Shown: positions 1 through 11,022 of the stretch, in pieces
Layout: every line of letters begins with the position of its first letter
Position numbering within the stretch: position 1 is the first letter of the stretch
From: Acidobacteriota bacterium
Lineage (GTDB): Bacteria > Acidobacteriota > Terriglobia > Terriglobales > Acidobacteriaceae
NCBI GenBank assembly: GCA_018268895.1
Contig: JAFDVP010000011.1
Span: 1 to 54,216, forward strand
Direction of reading: 5' to 3'
Length of the DNA stretch: 54,216 bases
Position numbers and translations under genes: made by a program
The notes under the pieces: model-generated
Database searches by the model: none
What the model was told of the DNA's origin: nothing
The model's input: the letters and a program-made list of their open reading frames with translations, nothing else

Positions 1-385
<385 letters not shown>

Positions 386-429
386 TCTTGGTGTGTCCGC
401 TCCCAGGACGGAGGTCCGGGAGTCAGACG

Positions 430-456
430 CCTCCAACCGCTCGAAAGGGTTGGAGG
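430..456 (-). other. Hairpin in the 16S leader
   Basis: CCTCCAACC and GGTTGGAGG form a perfect 9-bp stem around a 9-base loop, about 45 bases upstream of the mature 16S 5' end. Its position suits a processing or folding element of the rRNA leader. It lacks a U-tract, so it is not read as a terminator. Confidence 0.6.
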
Positions 457-520
457 ATATAACTAGTGAGAATGACTAAACCAAATTCCAAATCATCTCA
501 CGACTGGCACGTTCAACTAT

Positions 521-533
521 GTTGTCAAAGATC
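521..533 (-). promoter_or_regulatory. boxA-like antitermination element of the rRNA leader
   Basis: The minus strand reads GATCTTTGACAAC, which resembles the boxA core (TGCTCTTTAACA) found in rRNA leaders, where the NusB/S10 complex prevents Rho-dependent termination. It lies between the promoter at 713-741 and the 16S gene, as expected. The same bases contain TTGACA, but I see no good -10 at the right distance. Confidence 0.55.
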
Positions 534-712
534 CTGACTGCATCCACACTAGGCGGGCAGCTTTGGATCAAGGAACTATCCGGCTCGAAAGCCTGGATCG
601 TGTCCTCGAACTTGATGCGCTGTTTTCGTCTTTGTTTTCGCTGCTTTAGGGCGATCATTCAGCCCTTTCCATTTACCGCTCAGCAGCGTTCGACGTTTTA
701 GCGAACTTTTTG

Positions 713-741
713 AGATTATCGAAGTTTCGATCTCGTGTCAA
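713..741 (-). promoter_or_regulatory. Strong sigma-70-type promoter of the rRNA operon
   Basis: The minus strand has a perfect -35 TTGACA at 741-736. The -10 is TAATCT (718-713) at 17-base spacing, or GATAAT (720-715) at 15-base spacing. The surroundings are rich in A and T compared with the genome. Transcription would run about 320 bases through a leader with boxA and a hairpin into the 16S gene. Confidence 0.7.
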
Positions 742-1198
742 CTCGTTTTTGAAGTTTTTCGAGATTTTCTTTTCTCGAAGATCTTCGTTGCAGTTGACTC
801 TGTTCACTACGCGCAAACTATCAAAATACCGTAACGGCGCAATATGGGCCGCGAAGCCTGGGCTTCTTCTAACTAATTGCAGTGGCTTGGGTTTGGAATC
901 GGCTGGCCCTTGGCTCATGCCGCGATCAAACGCTTGGACTGCGCTCCGACTTACCTTGACCTTAGAGTTCAGGTGCGAAGCTCTTTGCTACTCACTGAGA
1001 ATATCGTGCTTTCCACTTCCGTGCAAGCCGACAACTCAATGCGACTTCCTGAGAGTAACAGCGATACCGCATGGCTGCAACCGCCGCTGCCTGTTAAAAA
1101 CTGCTTTTATCTGTCGAAAAGCAGGTTCTGTCCAGTAAAGACGCTGACTTTATCCGTCCTACCAGAGTCGATTTTTAATGCGCGGCCGAGGGCAAGAC

Positions 1199-1437
1199 GG
1201 TTCGAGCTTCGCTCGAATGCCCACATCTGGCGCGATAGAGCTGCGCCGAAGATGGGGCACCCGGTTATTACCGTCAAGATCGGTGCCTCGCAAGCAAAAG
1301 CGTACCCCAGCGGCTGAAGCCGCTCTTCGCCAGCGGATCGTTGCGGCACGGCTCAAGCCGTGCCCTTAAGCAAAAGCGGTTCGAGCTTCGCTCGAATGCC
1401 CACATCTGGCGATGAAACCGCCAGATGTGGGCACCCG
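1199..1437. repeat. Two copies of the GGGCACCCG palindromic repeat, with hairpins between
   Basis: Copies at 1199-1264 and 1378-1437 both begin with GGTTCGAGCTTCGCTCGAA, a small hairpin. Both then carry a longer imperfect palindrome and end in GGGCACCCG. In the second copy the palindrome is nearly perfect (CACATCTGGCG with CGCCAGATGTG). Between them lie CGGCTGAAGCCG and GCACGGCTCAAGCCGTGC hairpins. The rest of 742-1465 shows no credible gene. Confidence 0.75.
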
Positions 1438-1465
1438 TTCTCACAAGCGATCGTGGCCGGCCCGG

Positions 1466-2959
1466 CTACCGCACGCGGAAGCTCTGAAGCATTGAGTTGT
1501 AGAGCGGTTTCAGCGTCTGGTAGTCGGGTTCGGGGGAGACGAAGACGATGTAGCTGACCGCTCCGTCTGGCCTTGCGATGGTCACCAGCAGGTCGCGCTC
1601 GGCGACTGCGTTGTTGCCATCGGTGATGGGCGATTTGCCGCGCAGCTCGACGGCGTTGGCAGGTTGTCCGCCGACGGTAAGCGTGGTCAGCTCTCCGGCC
1701 TGCTGCATGCCTCCGTTCTGCTGGCTGAGCTGGCGCGCGATGGCGGAGGTTGCCTGGGTGAGCGCGTTCTGGTCGCGGACGGGGCTCTGGAACTTCGCTC
1801 CGTCGACGATGGCCCCGTAGGCGATGCCCGACTGCCCTGCCCCGTTTGGCGGAACGAAGGCGACGTTGCCGTTCTGGCCCTCGCCCTTCTGCCAGCTTGA
1901 GGGATAGTTCATGGAGAAGGTCGCCCCCCGATAAGCCGTCATGCGGTCGTTGAGGCCGAGCGAGGCGCGGGAGAGCCTTCCGACAGAGCCGCCCTGATCT
2001 CCGGAGGAACCGTTGCTCGGAGCTGCGGCGGGAATGATGGTGGCGGGGCCGCCGGGGAGGAGAGCGTATTTGCCGCTGCTGCGCCAGGCCCCGGCTTCGA
2101 CCTCCTCGGAGTTGTAGGTCTTCTCCTTGACGGAGAGAGCTTTGGCGCGGGTGAAGGCGGCGGAGGTCACGGTGGGGTTCGAGCGCTGCGGAAGGCTGGC
2201 GATCTCGGCAGTGACGTACTGGGTACGGTTGCCGGGGTTGGGGTGGTCGGAGAAGATCTGCGCTCCGCCCTCGCCGTACTTGGCCTGGATGATCTCGAAG
2301 AACTGGACGAGGCCGCGTGGGTCGTAGCCTGCGTCGTAGAGGATGTCGGTGCCGAGGAGGTCGGCCTGCTTCTCGTCGTCGCGCGACATGCGGAGGAAGC
2401 CGAGTCCGGCGACGGCTCCGATGCCTTGCGAGGCCATGGAGCCGAGCGCACCGTTACCGAGGAGGACTCCCGCCGCGAGCTGGCCGAGTCCGGCCCACAT
2501 CCTGGGCGCCTGCTGCTTGGTCAGGTTGCAGGTGGAGTGGCGGAGGACGACGTGGGAGAGCTCGTGGGCCATGACTCCGGCGAGCTGGGCCTCGGTCTCG
2601 GCGGCGTTGATGGCTCCGAGGTTGACGAACATGGCCCCGCCGGGAAGGGCGAAGGCGTTGATCTCGTCACTGGCGACGACGTGGAAGTTGAAGGGCCAGC
2701 GGTAGCCGGGGGTGACGTTGACGAGCTTTGCGCCGAGGTTGCGGACGTACTGCGAGACGGGGGAGTTGTCGGGGAGAACGGGCATCTGCTTGAAGACCTC
2801 GGCGGCAACCTTGGCGCCTTCGGTCTGCTCCTGCTCGACGGTGTAGGAGTTCTTGCAGGGCGGCGGGACCTGGAAGCGCGCCCATGCCGGGGTTGCAGCT
2901 CCGGCGATAAGCAGTGCGAGTGCAACAACCAAATGTGTAAACCGCTGCCGGTAAATCAT
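1466..2959 (-). CDS. M48-family zinc metalloprotease, secreted or periplasmic
   Basis: A 497-residue predicted M48-family peptidase. Residues 1-27 form a signal peptide ending at AWA. The zinc-binding HEXXH motif is HELSH at residues 132-136, preceded by the FALPGGAMFVN segment typical of the family. The downstream EKQAD segment supplies the third zinc-ligand glutamate. Known relatives such as BepA/YfgC act in outer-membrane protein quality control. After about residue 330 a second domain (around NYPSSWQKGEG) replaces the TPR region of BepA; I cannot name it with certainty. It starts at ATG and ends just short of a repeat cluster. The substrate is unknown. Confidence 0.88.
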   Translation of the reverse strand: MIYRQRFTHLVVALALLIAGAATPAWARFQVPPPCKNSYTVEQEQTEGAKVAAEVFKQMPVLPDNSPVSQYVRNLGAKLVNVTPGYRWPFNFHVVASDEINAFALPGGAMFVNLGAINAAETEAQLAGVMAHELSHVVLRHSTCNLTKQQAPRMWAGLGQLAAGVLLGNGALGSMASQGIGAVAGLGFLRMSRDDEKQADLLGTDILYDAGYDPRGLVQFFEIIQAKYGEGGAQIFSDHPNPGNRTQYVTAEIASLPQRSNPTVTSAAFTRAKALSVKEKTYNSEEVEAGAWRSSGKYALLPGGPATIIPAAAPSNGSSGDQGGSVGRLSRASLGLNDRMTAYRGATFSMNYPSSWQKGEGQNGNVAFVPPNGAGQSGIAYGAIVDGAKFQSPVRDQNALTQATSAIARQLSQQNGGMQQAGELTTLTVGGQPANAVELRGKSPITDGNNAVAERDLLVTIARPDGAVSYIVFVSPEPDYQTLKPLYNSMLQSFRVR

Positions 2960-3077
2960 GATCGACCGCCTTCTCGTTAGTGGTTCAAAGCCTGCACCCC
3001 TGTGTGATGCTTCGGGCTTGATCTTTTATAGCTCCATCGGAGGGGTTTTTGCATGTGGCGGGTACTTACGGAAAGGC

Positions 3078-3243
3078 GGTTCGCGCTTTGCGCGAATGCC
3101 CACCTTAGCCCGCCTGCGGCGGTCGAAGATGGGGCACCCGCTGGCGGTGTCAATCCACATCTCAGAACGAGATGTGGGGCACCCGTCACTCGGGGTTATA
3201 CATCCCACCCTTCGCGATGAAGCTGCGAAGGATGAGGCACCCG
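3078..3243. repeat. Cluster of three GGGGCACCCG-type palindromic repeats
   Basis: Three palindromic units follow one another between the M48 and MarC genes. The first starts with GGTTCGCGCTTTGCGCGAA. The second has the stem CACATCTC/GAGATGTG, and the third has CTTCGCG and CTGCGAAG arms. Each ends in GGGGCACCCG or a close variant (GAGGCACCCGG). The stems differ in sequence but keep their pairing. Confidence 0.75.
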
Positions 3244-3264
3244 GGATGTCGTGTATGGCGAATC

Positions 3265-3957
3265 TCAGGAGGGCTTTGCGATGATGCCGAGGTCGGCTAT
3301 GCCGTTGACGAAGTACTGCACCGCGAGAGCCACCAGCAGCAGGCCCATGATGCGGACGAGGATGCGAATGCCGGTGTCGCCGAGCATCGTAGCTACCTTG
3401 TCGGAGTTGCCGAGCACGAAGTAGCAGATGACGGCGGTGATGAAGATGGCGCCGAGGATGGCGGCCATCTGCCACATGGTCTGCGCCTGGCCGACGAGGA
3501 CCATGACGGAGGCGATGGCTCCGGGGCCTGCGAGCATGGGGATGCCGAGGGGCACGATGCCGGCGTCCTCGGCGTCTTTTTTGCTGGCGGCGGCCTCGGT
3601 GTCGCCGGTGGCCTCCTGCGTGGGGGATCGTTTGGCTTCGAGCATGTCGAGGCCGATGAGCAGAAGGATGACTCCTCCGGCGATCTCGAAGGCAGGCAGG
3701 GTGATGCCGAACATCTTGAAGATGTACTGACCGGCAACGGCGAAGGCACTCAGGAAGATCAGTGCCGTCAGCGAGGCCTTGCGGGCGATGCGTTTGCGGC
3801 GCTGTGCGTCGGAGCCGGAGGTGATGGCGAGAAAGGTGGGCAGCGCGGCGAAGGGGTCGACCAGGAAGAAGATGGAGCTGAGCGCAAGGACGGAGAAGCG
3901 CACGTAGATGGAGTGTTGCAGGCCGGAGAGCGCCGTGAGGTGGGGGTCGAAGGCCAC
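3265..3957 (-). CDS. MarC-family integral membrane protein
   Basis: A 230-residue polytopic membrane protein of the MarC/NAAT family. The motif FFLVDPFAALPTFLAI near residue 30 and GIPMLAGPGAIASVMVL in the middle are hallmarks of the family. About six membrane helices are visible, with a charged loop rich in Lys, Glu and Asp near residues 110-130. The reading frame starts with GTG, and no in-frame ATG occurs near the N-terminus. The transport role of the family is poorly established: E. coli MarC was once linked to antibiotic resistance, but this was not upheld. It stands alone between repeat clusters. Confidence 0.88.
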   Translation of the reverse strand: MAFDPHLTALSGLQHSIYVRFSVLALSSIFFLVDPFAALPTFLAITSGSDAQRRKRIARKASLTALIFLSAFAVAGQYIFKMFGITLPAFEIAGGVILLLIGLDMLEAKRSPTQEATGDTEAAASKKDAEDAGIVPLGIPMLAGPGAIASVMVLVGQAQTMWQMAAILGAIFITAVICYFVLGNSDKVATMLGDTGIRILVRIMGLLLVALAVQYFVNGIADLGIIAKPS

Positions 3958-4007
3958 GGCTTATTGTGACACGAGGGGAAAGTTTGCCTGGGTATGGCAT
4001 GCGGTGG

Positions 4008-4131
4008 CCGTCAAGCCACATCTCAGAATCGAGATGTGAGCACCTGGCACCCGGACAGTCTTTACCCCAGGGGCTAAAGCCCTGTTCTATGGGAGCTTGA
4101 GAGGCGGTTCGCGCTTTGCGCGAGCACCCGG
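4008..4131. repeat. Palindromic repeats downstream of the exostosin-like gene
   Basis: A stem CACATCTCAG/CGAGATGTG lies near 4016-4040. CAGGGGCTAAAGCCCTG lies at about 4067-4083, followed by CGGTTCGCGCTTTGCGCGAG and a CACCCGG end. These are partial members of the same mosaic repeat family that occurs between many genes here. Confidence 0.65.
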
Positions 4132-4149
4132 CTTGTGGGTTGAGCGTCT

Positions 4150-5142
4150 CTACTCTGCGTCGAGTTGGGCGTTTGCGGATGGGCGGTTGCGCAGGATCTG
4201 GGTGCTCCAGAGGGCGAAGGCCTTGGAGGCGTCGCGCAGGCGGCGGGTGAGGCGGAGCTTCCATAACATGAAGCCCCAGAAGGGTTGAATCCAGCGCTCG
4301 GGGATGCGCCTGCGTTGCCTGATGCGTTCGCAGAGATCGACGATGTGGTTGAAGGCCATGGGCGAGGAGAACCAATTCTCGTAGGCCTCGCGGGCGAGAC
4401 GGCCACGTTGTTCGCTTTCGTGGGCGTGGCGGTCGAGAATGCGGGCGAGGCTTGCGAGCCTGCGCTCGGGGACGCGGAGGGCGAAGCTGTCCCAGTCGGG
4501 GCCATGGGGCAGGATGTAGCGGTCGGAGAGGATGACGGGAGCGACGCCCATCTCCATCACCTCGAAGAGGCGGTAGGAGCCTGCGCTGGCTCCCTTGGGG
4601 CAGAGGGCGAAACGACTGGCGGCGATGGTGGCGGCGTACTTCTTCTGGTGCTCGTCGCGGCCGGGCTGTATCTCCCAGTGGTCGTAGTGGGAGGTGTCGC
4701 GGATGAAGACGTCGGGGCGGCGGAAATCGATGCGGAAGAGGCGCTTGCGCAGAAGCGAGCTGGAGCGTCCGGCGAAGGAGAGCAGGTACTTCTTCCCGGC
4801 CTCGAGGGGCTGTACGTTGGGGTTGGGCCAGTCGATGAACTTCTGGCTCTCGCAGCGGTTGAGGCGGAAGAGGCGCGGCCGGGTGGCGCTGGCGTAGACG
4901 CCGGGAAGCAGCGGCGCGAGAATGTCGTCGTCGTTGTAGACGAAGGTCTTTTCGGGATAGAGGCGGGGCAGGGGGTTGTCGACGACGCCGTCGCCGTAGA
5001 AGGACCAGCGGCCTACGAAGAGAATGAGGCCGGCCTCGGCGGGGTCGTCGACGAGGACATGCCTTTGCGGCGATGCCTGGCGATGAAGCTCCAGCATGGC
5101 TTCGTAGGTGCTTGGAAGAAGACAGACAAGGTGTATTTTCAT
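4150..5142 (-). CDS. Exostosin-like glycosyltransferase (GT47-type)
   Basis: A 330-residue protein resembling the exostosin/GT47 domain. The middle and C-terminal segments KYLLSFAGRSSSLLRKRLF, IAASRFALCPKGASAGSYRL and FEVMEMGVAPVILSDRYILP match the pattern of that fold: a nucleotide-sugar binding half followed by the 'rfalcP.G...s.Rl.E....G.iPVi..d' signature. There is no signal peptide or membrane helix, so it is probably cytoplasmic. The donor and acceptor sugars cannot be told from the sequence. It is not in an operon with its neighbours, although several other glycosyltransferases lie nearby. Confidence 0.82.
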   Translation of the reverse strand: MKIHLVCLLPSTYEAMLELHRQASPQRHVLVDDPAEAGLILFVGRWSFYGDGVVDNPLPRLYPEKTFVYNDDDILAPLLPGVYASATRPRLFRLNRCESQKFIDWPNPNVQPLEAGKKYLLSFAGRSSSLLRKRLFRIDFRRPDVFIRDTSHYDHWEIQPGRDEHQKKYAATIAASRFALCPKGASAGSYRLFEVMEMGVAPVILSDRYILPHGPDWDSFALRVPERRLASLARILDRHAHESEQRGRLAREAYENWFSSPMAFNHIVDLCERIRQRRRIPERWIQPFWGFMLWKLRLTRRLRDASKAFALWSTQILRNRPSANAQLDAE

Positions 5143-5265
5143 CCGTCAGTTGTCCTGCGCCGGAGTTCCCCGATGGCCGCGGGCGGGAAGTTTGATGAAG
5201 ATAGCATGGGACGGGTCGCGGAGTGGATGGCTGGAAAGTGGGATGGGGCCGGGGGTGGTGGGCGG

Positions 5266-5350
5266 CAGGGTCCGCGCTTCGCGCGAATGGGCTCCCGGGG
5301 CGTTCCTCCATCCCGCCATCTCAGAATCGAGATGCGGTGCACCCCGCACC
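5266..5350. repeat. Palindromic repeat upstream of ilvE
   Basis: The unit has GTCCGCGCTTCGCGCGAA followed by a stem around CATCTCAGAATCGAGATG and a CACCCCGCACCCGG end. It is a degenerate member of the GGGCACCCG repeat family, lying just upstream of the ilvE promoter. Confidence 0.6.
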
Positions 5351-5354
5351 CGGA

Positions 5355-5383
5355 TTGGTCGCGCTTCGGGAAGCCGCTATAAT
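5355..5383 (+). promoter_or_regulatory. Predicted ilvE promoter
   Basis: A perfect -10 TATAAT at 5378-5383 lies 17 bases downstream of a weak -35 TTGGTC (5355-5360). The start codon is 24 bases beyond, giving a very short leader. Confidence 0.6.
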
Positions 5384-5407
5384 CGAGGTTTAGGCACAGG
5401 AGCGAAC

Positions 5408-6349
5408 ATGCCCGTACAAGCGACAGCGAACATCTGGCACAACGGAAACCTCATTCCCTGGGACAAGGCTCAGATCCACGTGATGAGCCACGTCGTCCAC
5501 TACGGCTCCTCGGTCTTCGAGGGGATCCGCTGTTACAAGCAGCCTTCGGGCGCTGGCGTCTTTCGCCTGACCGAGCATATGCAGCGGCTGGCCGACTCGG
5601 CGAAGATCTACCGCATGCCGCTTCCCTACACAGTCGATCAGCTTTCGGCCGCCGTGGTTGACGTGATCGAGGCCAACGGGGTCGCTCCGTGCTATATCCG
5701 GCCGATCGCGTTTCGCGGCTACGGCGAGGTGGGCGTAAACCCGATCAAGTCGCCGGTCGAGGTGTATATCGCGAACTTCCCGTGGGGCAAGTACGTCCCG
5801 GGCAACGACGGCGCGGATGTGTGCGTGTCGAGCTGGTCACGGCTGGCGCCGAACACGATGCCGTCGCTGGCGAAGGCGGGCGCGAACTACATGAACTCGC
5901 AACTGATCCGCATGGAGGCCGAGGTCAACGGCTACTCCGAGGGGATTGCGCTGGACGTAAACGGCTACCTGAGCGAAGGCTCGGGCGAGAACCTGTTCCT
6001 CGTTCGCAACGGCGTTCTGTATACGACACCGCTGGCGAACTCGGTGCTGAGCGGCATTACGCGCGCCTCGGTGATTACGCTGGCCAAGCAGCTTGGTATC
6101 GAAGTGGTCGAGCAGGCGCTGCCGCGCGAGCTGCTCTACATCTGCGACGAGGCCTTCTTCACGGGCACCGCCGCCGAGGTGACGCATCTGCGCTCCGTCG
6201 ATCGCATTCTGGTGGGCGATGGCTCGATGGGGCCGGTCACATCGGCGCTGCACGAGGAGTTCTTCGCGATCGTCAACGGCCTGAAGGCTGACCGTTATAA
6301 CTGGCTGACACCGGTCAATGTGAAGGTCGCGGAGCCAGTCGGCGCGTAA
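5408..6349 (+). CDS. ilvE: Branched-chain amino acid aminotransferase
   Basis: A 313-residue fold-type IV PLP enzyme. It catalyses the last step of Leu, Ile and Val synthesis by transferring an amino group from glutamate to the branched 2-oxo acid. The PLP lysine is K156 in SLAKAGANYMNSQL, followed by the family signature EGIALDVNGYLSEGSGENLF. The N-terminal HYGSSVFEGIR segment is also typical. The start at 5408 is chosen over the open frame beginning 100 codons earlier. It has an AGGAG Shine-Dalgarno at about 5398, and homology begins at NIWHNGNLIPW. A terminator follows at 6375, so it is monocistronic. Confidence 0.95.
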   Translation: MPVQATANIWHNGNLIPWDKAQIHVMSHVVHYGSSVFEGIRCYKQPSGAGVFRLTEHMQRLADSAKIYRMPLPYTVDQLSAAVVDVIEANGVAPCYIRPIAFRGYGEVGVNPIKSPVEVYIANFPWGKYVPGNDGADVCVSSWSRLAPNTMPSLAKAGANYMNSQLIRMEAEVNGYSEGIALDVNGYLSEGSGENLFLVRNGVLYTTPLANSVLSGITRASVITLAKQLGIEVVEQALPRELLYICDEAFFTGTAAEVTHLRSVDRILVGDGSMGPVTSALHEEFFAIVNGLKADRYNWLTPVNVKVAEPVGA

Positions 6350-6374
6350 GCGAATCGACTTGAAGCATGATGTG

Positions 6375-6403
6375 AAGGGAGCCGGTTGAGCCGGCTCCCT
6401 TTT
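6375..6403 (+). terminator. Rho-independent terminator of ilvE
   Basis: GGGAGCCGG and CCGGCTCCC pair around a TTGAG loop, with flanking AA/TT extending the stem, and the strand continues with a TTTT tract. It lies 25 bases after the ilvE stop codon. About 140 further bases before the next gene show no other feature. Confidence 0.85.
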
Positions 6404-6542
6404 CAGTCTTATCTCGGCTTTCCTATGGGGTAGCACCGAAACCGGTGCTTCGGAAGGACAGCAACCTCTTTGAAATTTCACATCTAAAGCGATTGAGCGC
6501 GCCTTCGGCCCTGTCCTCTACACCTGTGAAAGCCGCTACAGG

Positions 6543-7238
6543 CTATTTGATGGCGCGTTTGACGCGGCGAGCCATGCCGAGCAGCTCTCGCACAACGGGA
6601 ATGCTTTCATAGCGCGACGCCGAGATATCGCTGCGCGAGCTGCGCTGCCATCCGAGAGAAGGCGAGGCGAGTAACGTCGCGATGTCTGGATTCTGTGCGC
6701 GAAACATGGAGTAGGCTCCGTCTACGTGCTGCGGGCCGCCGAGAGGGTGGCCGTCGGGACGCGACAGGACCTGCTCAAGGAAGTGGACCAGGCGCTCGAG
6801 GGTGCCGCGATCGATAGCGAGGAAGTGCGCGGTCATCAGAGGACCAGTCCAGGGAACGAGAGCGAAAGAGCTATCGGGCGTCGAAAGCTGCTGGATGTGT
6901 CCGAGGTAGAGGAAGCCCCAGGCGTCGCGCTCGAGGAGACGGAGCAGTTCCGGCGTCAGGAACGGAAGATTCGGGGAGAAGTCGAGGTCGTCTTCAAAGA
7001 TGAGAACGTTGCGTGCTCCAGCGTCGAGCGCCTGCTTGAGGACGTTGTAGTGGCTGAGGAAGCATCCTCTTGCTCCGAGGCTGGGCCACTCGCCCTGCTC
7101 AGTCACTTTGACGGCCGGAAAGAACTCGGCGGAGAGGTTGAACTTCTCCAACTGCGTTTCCATCTCGCGGCGACGGTCGCGACGCTCGGGAAGATTGATA
7201 ACAACAATGCGCTCAAAATAATCGTTGAGGGTAGCCAT
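6543..7238 (-). CDS. Glycosyltransferase family 25 protein
   Basis: A 231-residue GT25-type transferase, as used in lipooligosaccharide synthesis. The N-terminal IVVINLPERRDRRREMETQL is the family start signature. The segment LGARGCFLSHYNVLKQAL and the acidic metal-binding motif LIFEDDLDFSP (about residues 79-89) follow as expected. There is no signal peptide or membrane span. It is transcribed divergently from the epimerase gene, with about 260 bases between them in which I see no further gene. The acceptor is unknown; lipopolysaccharide or EPS side chains are the natural candidates. Confidence 0.88.
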   Translation of the reverse strand: MATLNDYFERIVVINLPERRDRRREMETQLEKFNLSAEFFPAVKVTEQGEWPSLGARGCFLSHYNVLKQALDAGARNVLIFEDDLDFSPNLPFLTPELLRLLERDAWGFLYLGHIQQLSTPDSSFALVPWTGPLMTAHFLAIDRGTLERLVHFLEQVLSRPDGHPLGGPQHVDGAYSMFRAQNPDIATLLASPSLGWQRSSRSDISASRYESIPVVRELLGMARRVKRAIK

Positions 7239-7501
7239 GCGAATCGGAGAAGAACCAACCTTTTATGTATGAGATATCGAACTACGGATGTGGCTGAGGA
7301 GAGGGCTTCATTCTCACATGCGACAGATAAAACAGCAAATATATTCGCGACGTTACAACAGATGAGGAGCGTTTTCTACGTCGATGAGACATCGTTCTAC
7401 GGTGCAACGACATAACTCTTTTTACGTAGATGGAGGGGACACAACCGTTACGGGCCTTGAGCTACTCTTAAGCTGAAGCGCATCAACGCCTGGGAGATGG
7501 A

Positions 7502-8452
7502 ATGGCAACGATACTGATCACGGGAATCGCAGGATTCATCGGGTCGAGCATAGCGCGTGCTCTTGTCGCGGAAGGCGCGCATGTGCGTGGGCTCGACAAC
7601 CTTTCGAGCGGATCGCCGGCGAACCTTGAAGAGATTCGCAAGCAGATCGACTTTCGCCACGCCGACGTGCTGGACAATGACGAAGTACGCGCGGCGATGA
7701 AGGGCGTGGACTACGTCTTTCATGAGGCGGCGATTCCCTCGGTCCCGAAGTCGGTGAACGACCCGGTGGGCACGAACGGGCCGAACCTTACGGGGACGCT
7801 GAATGTGCTGGAGGCGGCGCGGCAGGCGGGCGTGAAGCGGCTGCTGTATGCGGCCTCCAGCGCAGCTTACGGCGACAACCCCACGCTTCCGAAGACGGAG
7901 ATGATGCTGCCGGAGCCGATCTCGCCGTATGCGGTGCAGAAGGTGGCGAGCGAACATTATCTGGCGAGCTACTACAAGGTGTATGGGCTGGAGACGGTGG
8001 CGCTGCGCTACTTCAACGTCTTTGGGCCGAGGCAGGACCCTTCGTCGCAGTATTCGGGCGTGCTGGCGCGGTTCATCTCGCTGATGCTTGCGGGTGAGGC
8101 GCCGACGATCTACGGCGATGGCCTGACGAGCCGCGACTTTGTCTACATCGACAATGTGGTGAGCGCGAACCTGCTGGCGGCGAAGGCCCCGCGAGAGAAG
8201 GTTGCCGGGAAGATCTTCAACGTGGCCACGGGAAAGCGCACGACGCTGCTAGAGGCGTTTGCCGAGGTCAAGCGCATTACGGGCTTTATGGGTGAGGTGA
8301 AACATGAGGCCGAGCGCAACGGCGACATCAAGCACTCGGGCGCTTCGATCGCCGCGGCTGAAGAGGCCTTTGAGTATAAGGTGATCGCCGGGCTGGGGTA
8401 TGGGCTGGAGAAGACGATCGCGTGGGCACGGGAGTCGGTGCCGGTGGCGTAG
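7502..8452 (+). CDS. NAD-dependent nucleotide-sugar epimerase (extended SDR)
   Basis: A 316-residue extended short-chain dehydrogenase. The NAD-binding TGIAGFIGS motif is at residues 7-15. The catalytic Ser lies in AASSAAYG (about 119-120), with the Tyr/Lys pair at Y143 and K147 (YAVQK). RYFNVFGPRQDP and SRDFVYIDNVV are hallmarks of UDP-hexose and UDP-N-acetylhexosamine 4-epimerases such as WbpP and GalE. A Shine-Dalgarno GGGAGA precedes the ATG. It probably makes a UDP-sugar for the surface glycans built further along the window. The exact substrate, Gal, GalNAc or their acids, is not settled by these motifs. Confidence 0.88.
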   Translation: MATILITGIAGFIGSSIARALVAEGAHVRGLDNLSSGSPANLEEIRKQIDFRHADVLDNDEVRAAMKGVDYVFHEAAIPSVPKSVNDPVGTNGPNLTGTLNVLEAARQAGVKRLLYAASSAAYGDNPTLPKTEMMLPEPISPYAVQKVASEHYLASYYKVYGLETVALRYFNVFGPRQDPSSQYSGVLARFISLMLAGEAPTIYGDGLTSRDFVYIDNVVSANLLAAKAPREKVAGKIFNVATGKRTTLLEAFAEVKRITGFMGEVKHEAERNGDIKHSGASIAAAEEAFEYKVIAGLGYGLEKTIAWARESVPVA

Positions 8453-8492
8453 GGTACTCAGCATGTGTCCAGCCGGCCGCCTGTTACTTCTT

Positions 8493-8588
8493 GTCATCCT
8501 GAGCGGAGTGGTTCGCGTTGTTGCGAATCCGGAGTCGAAGGATGACAAAGCTAAGGTGGCAGTCATGGGGCTCGCTGCGGGATGACAA
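8493..8588. repeat. 'CATCCTGAGCGGAG' repeat
   Basis: GTCATCCTGAGCGGAG, then GTTCGCGTTGTTGCGAA, then GGAGTCGAAGGATGACA make an imperfect palindrome. A further GGATGACA follows at about 8580. Relatives occur at 12228, 13345, 14908, 25718 and 40149. Confidence 0.65.
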
Positions 8589-9174
8589 GAGTGCGAGAAA
8601 GCGGCTGTTCCTTGAGAGATGAGAGGAGAACGTACAACTCGCCCTACTTCCTACTCCCTACAAAACTACAGCTTATGCAGGTTTCGGGGTGGGTTGCGCA
8701 TGCCTAGTACGTGGAAGTCTTTCAGGCCGCGTTTGTTGACGTAGACGAGGCGGTTGTTGCCGTTGGGGTCGGTGGGGATGAGGAAGAAGCCTTCTTCGAG
8801 GACGTAGTCGCTGGTGTTGGAGATGATGCCCTCGATCATTTCGCCGTCGGTAAAGCAGACGCGCACCCAGAGCCCGGGGACGACAGGGACATTGAGGTGG
8901 AAGTGGAGTGCCTTGTGGCGCTCATCGCCGTCGAAGGTCTTGACGAAGAAGACGGCCTTGGCGTCGTGGGTGGTGACCTCTTCGACCTCGCCGGTGTCGA
9001 TCAGCTTGAGACGGATGGTGTCGAGGGGCGCGTGGGGGTCGTTCTGGAGGAGCTGCTCGATGGAGCCGAGGTCTTCGAGGCGGACGGTGCCGCGGACGAT
9101 GCGATCTTCAAAGCGGACGACGACGCGGTAGACTCCCTCGGACGTAGCTGCGGCGACCGCGGCGATCTTGGCCG

Positions 9175-10608
<1,434 letters not shown>

Positions 10609-11022
10609 GGGCACCCCTGTATAACCAGACAACACTGGAACCAAGCGATCGTTTTGCTCTTAAATGAACGATCTTTTACTGATTGAAACTATGCAGTTTC
10701 GAAGTGGGGAGTGCTTCGCAACTTTGTTCTGTAACGAATTCTAGTTCGGAATATGCAAAGTGTGACACAAAAATGTTAATAATTTTGCCGACAAAAGGGA
10801 AAAATATTTACCACTCACCAACCATGGTTTCCCGTTTGCTATCGATATCGGACGAAGGCTGAAAGTGGAAAACTGCCGAGGCGGCCCTCGCGGCTATTTT
10901 TTTTGAGCGAGCCACTAACTGGGGCATAGGCAAAGGATAAGAGGGATTTACCAGTCAGATTCCTGGCGCTTCACCTGTTTTTCCACTCTAAACGGCAGGG
11001 TCTTCCTCATTTTCAGCGAGAG

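Noticed and set aside
3026..5311. A 761-codon open frame on the minus strand, with other long frames opposite real genes (for example 17776-19287, 20918-22393, 43833-45413, 50552-52231)
   Set aside because: High GC leaves long stop-free shadows. These read as Arg/His/Pro- or Asp/Glu/Gly-rich strings without domains and lie opposite well-supported genes.
5108..5407. 100-codon N-terminal extension of ilvE
   Set aside because: It runs through a palindromic repeat and the ilvE promoter; the internal ATG 5408 has a Shine-Dalgarno and homology begins there.
10645..10900. Possible sigma-54 site for the minus-strand activator
   Set aside because: I found no GG-N10-GC match with an acceptable -12 element.
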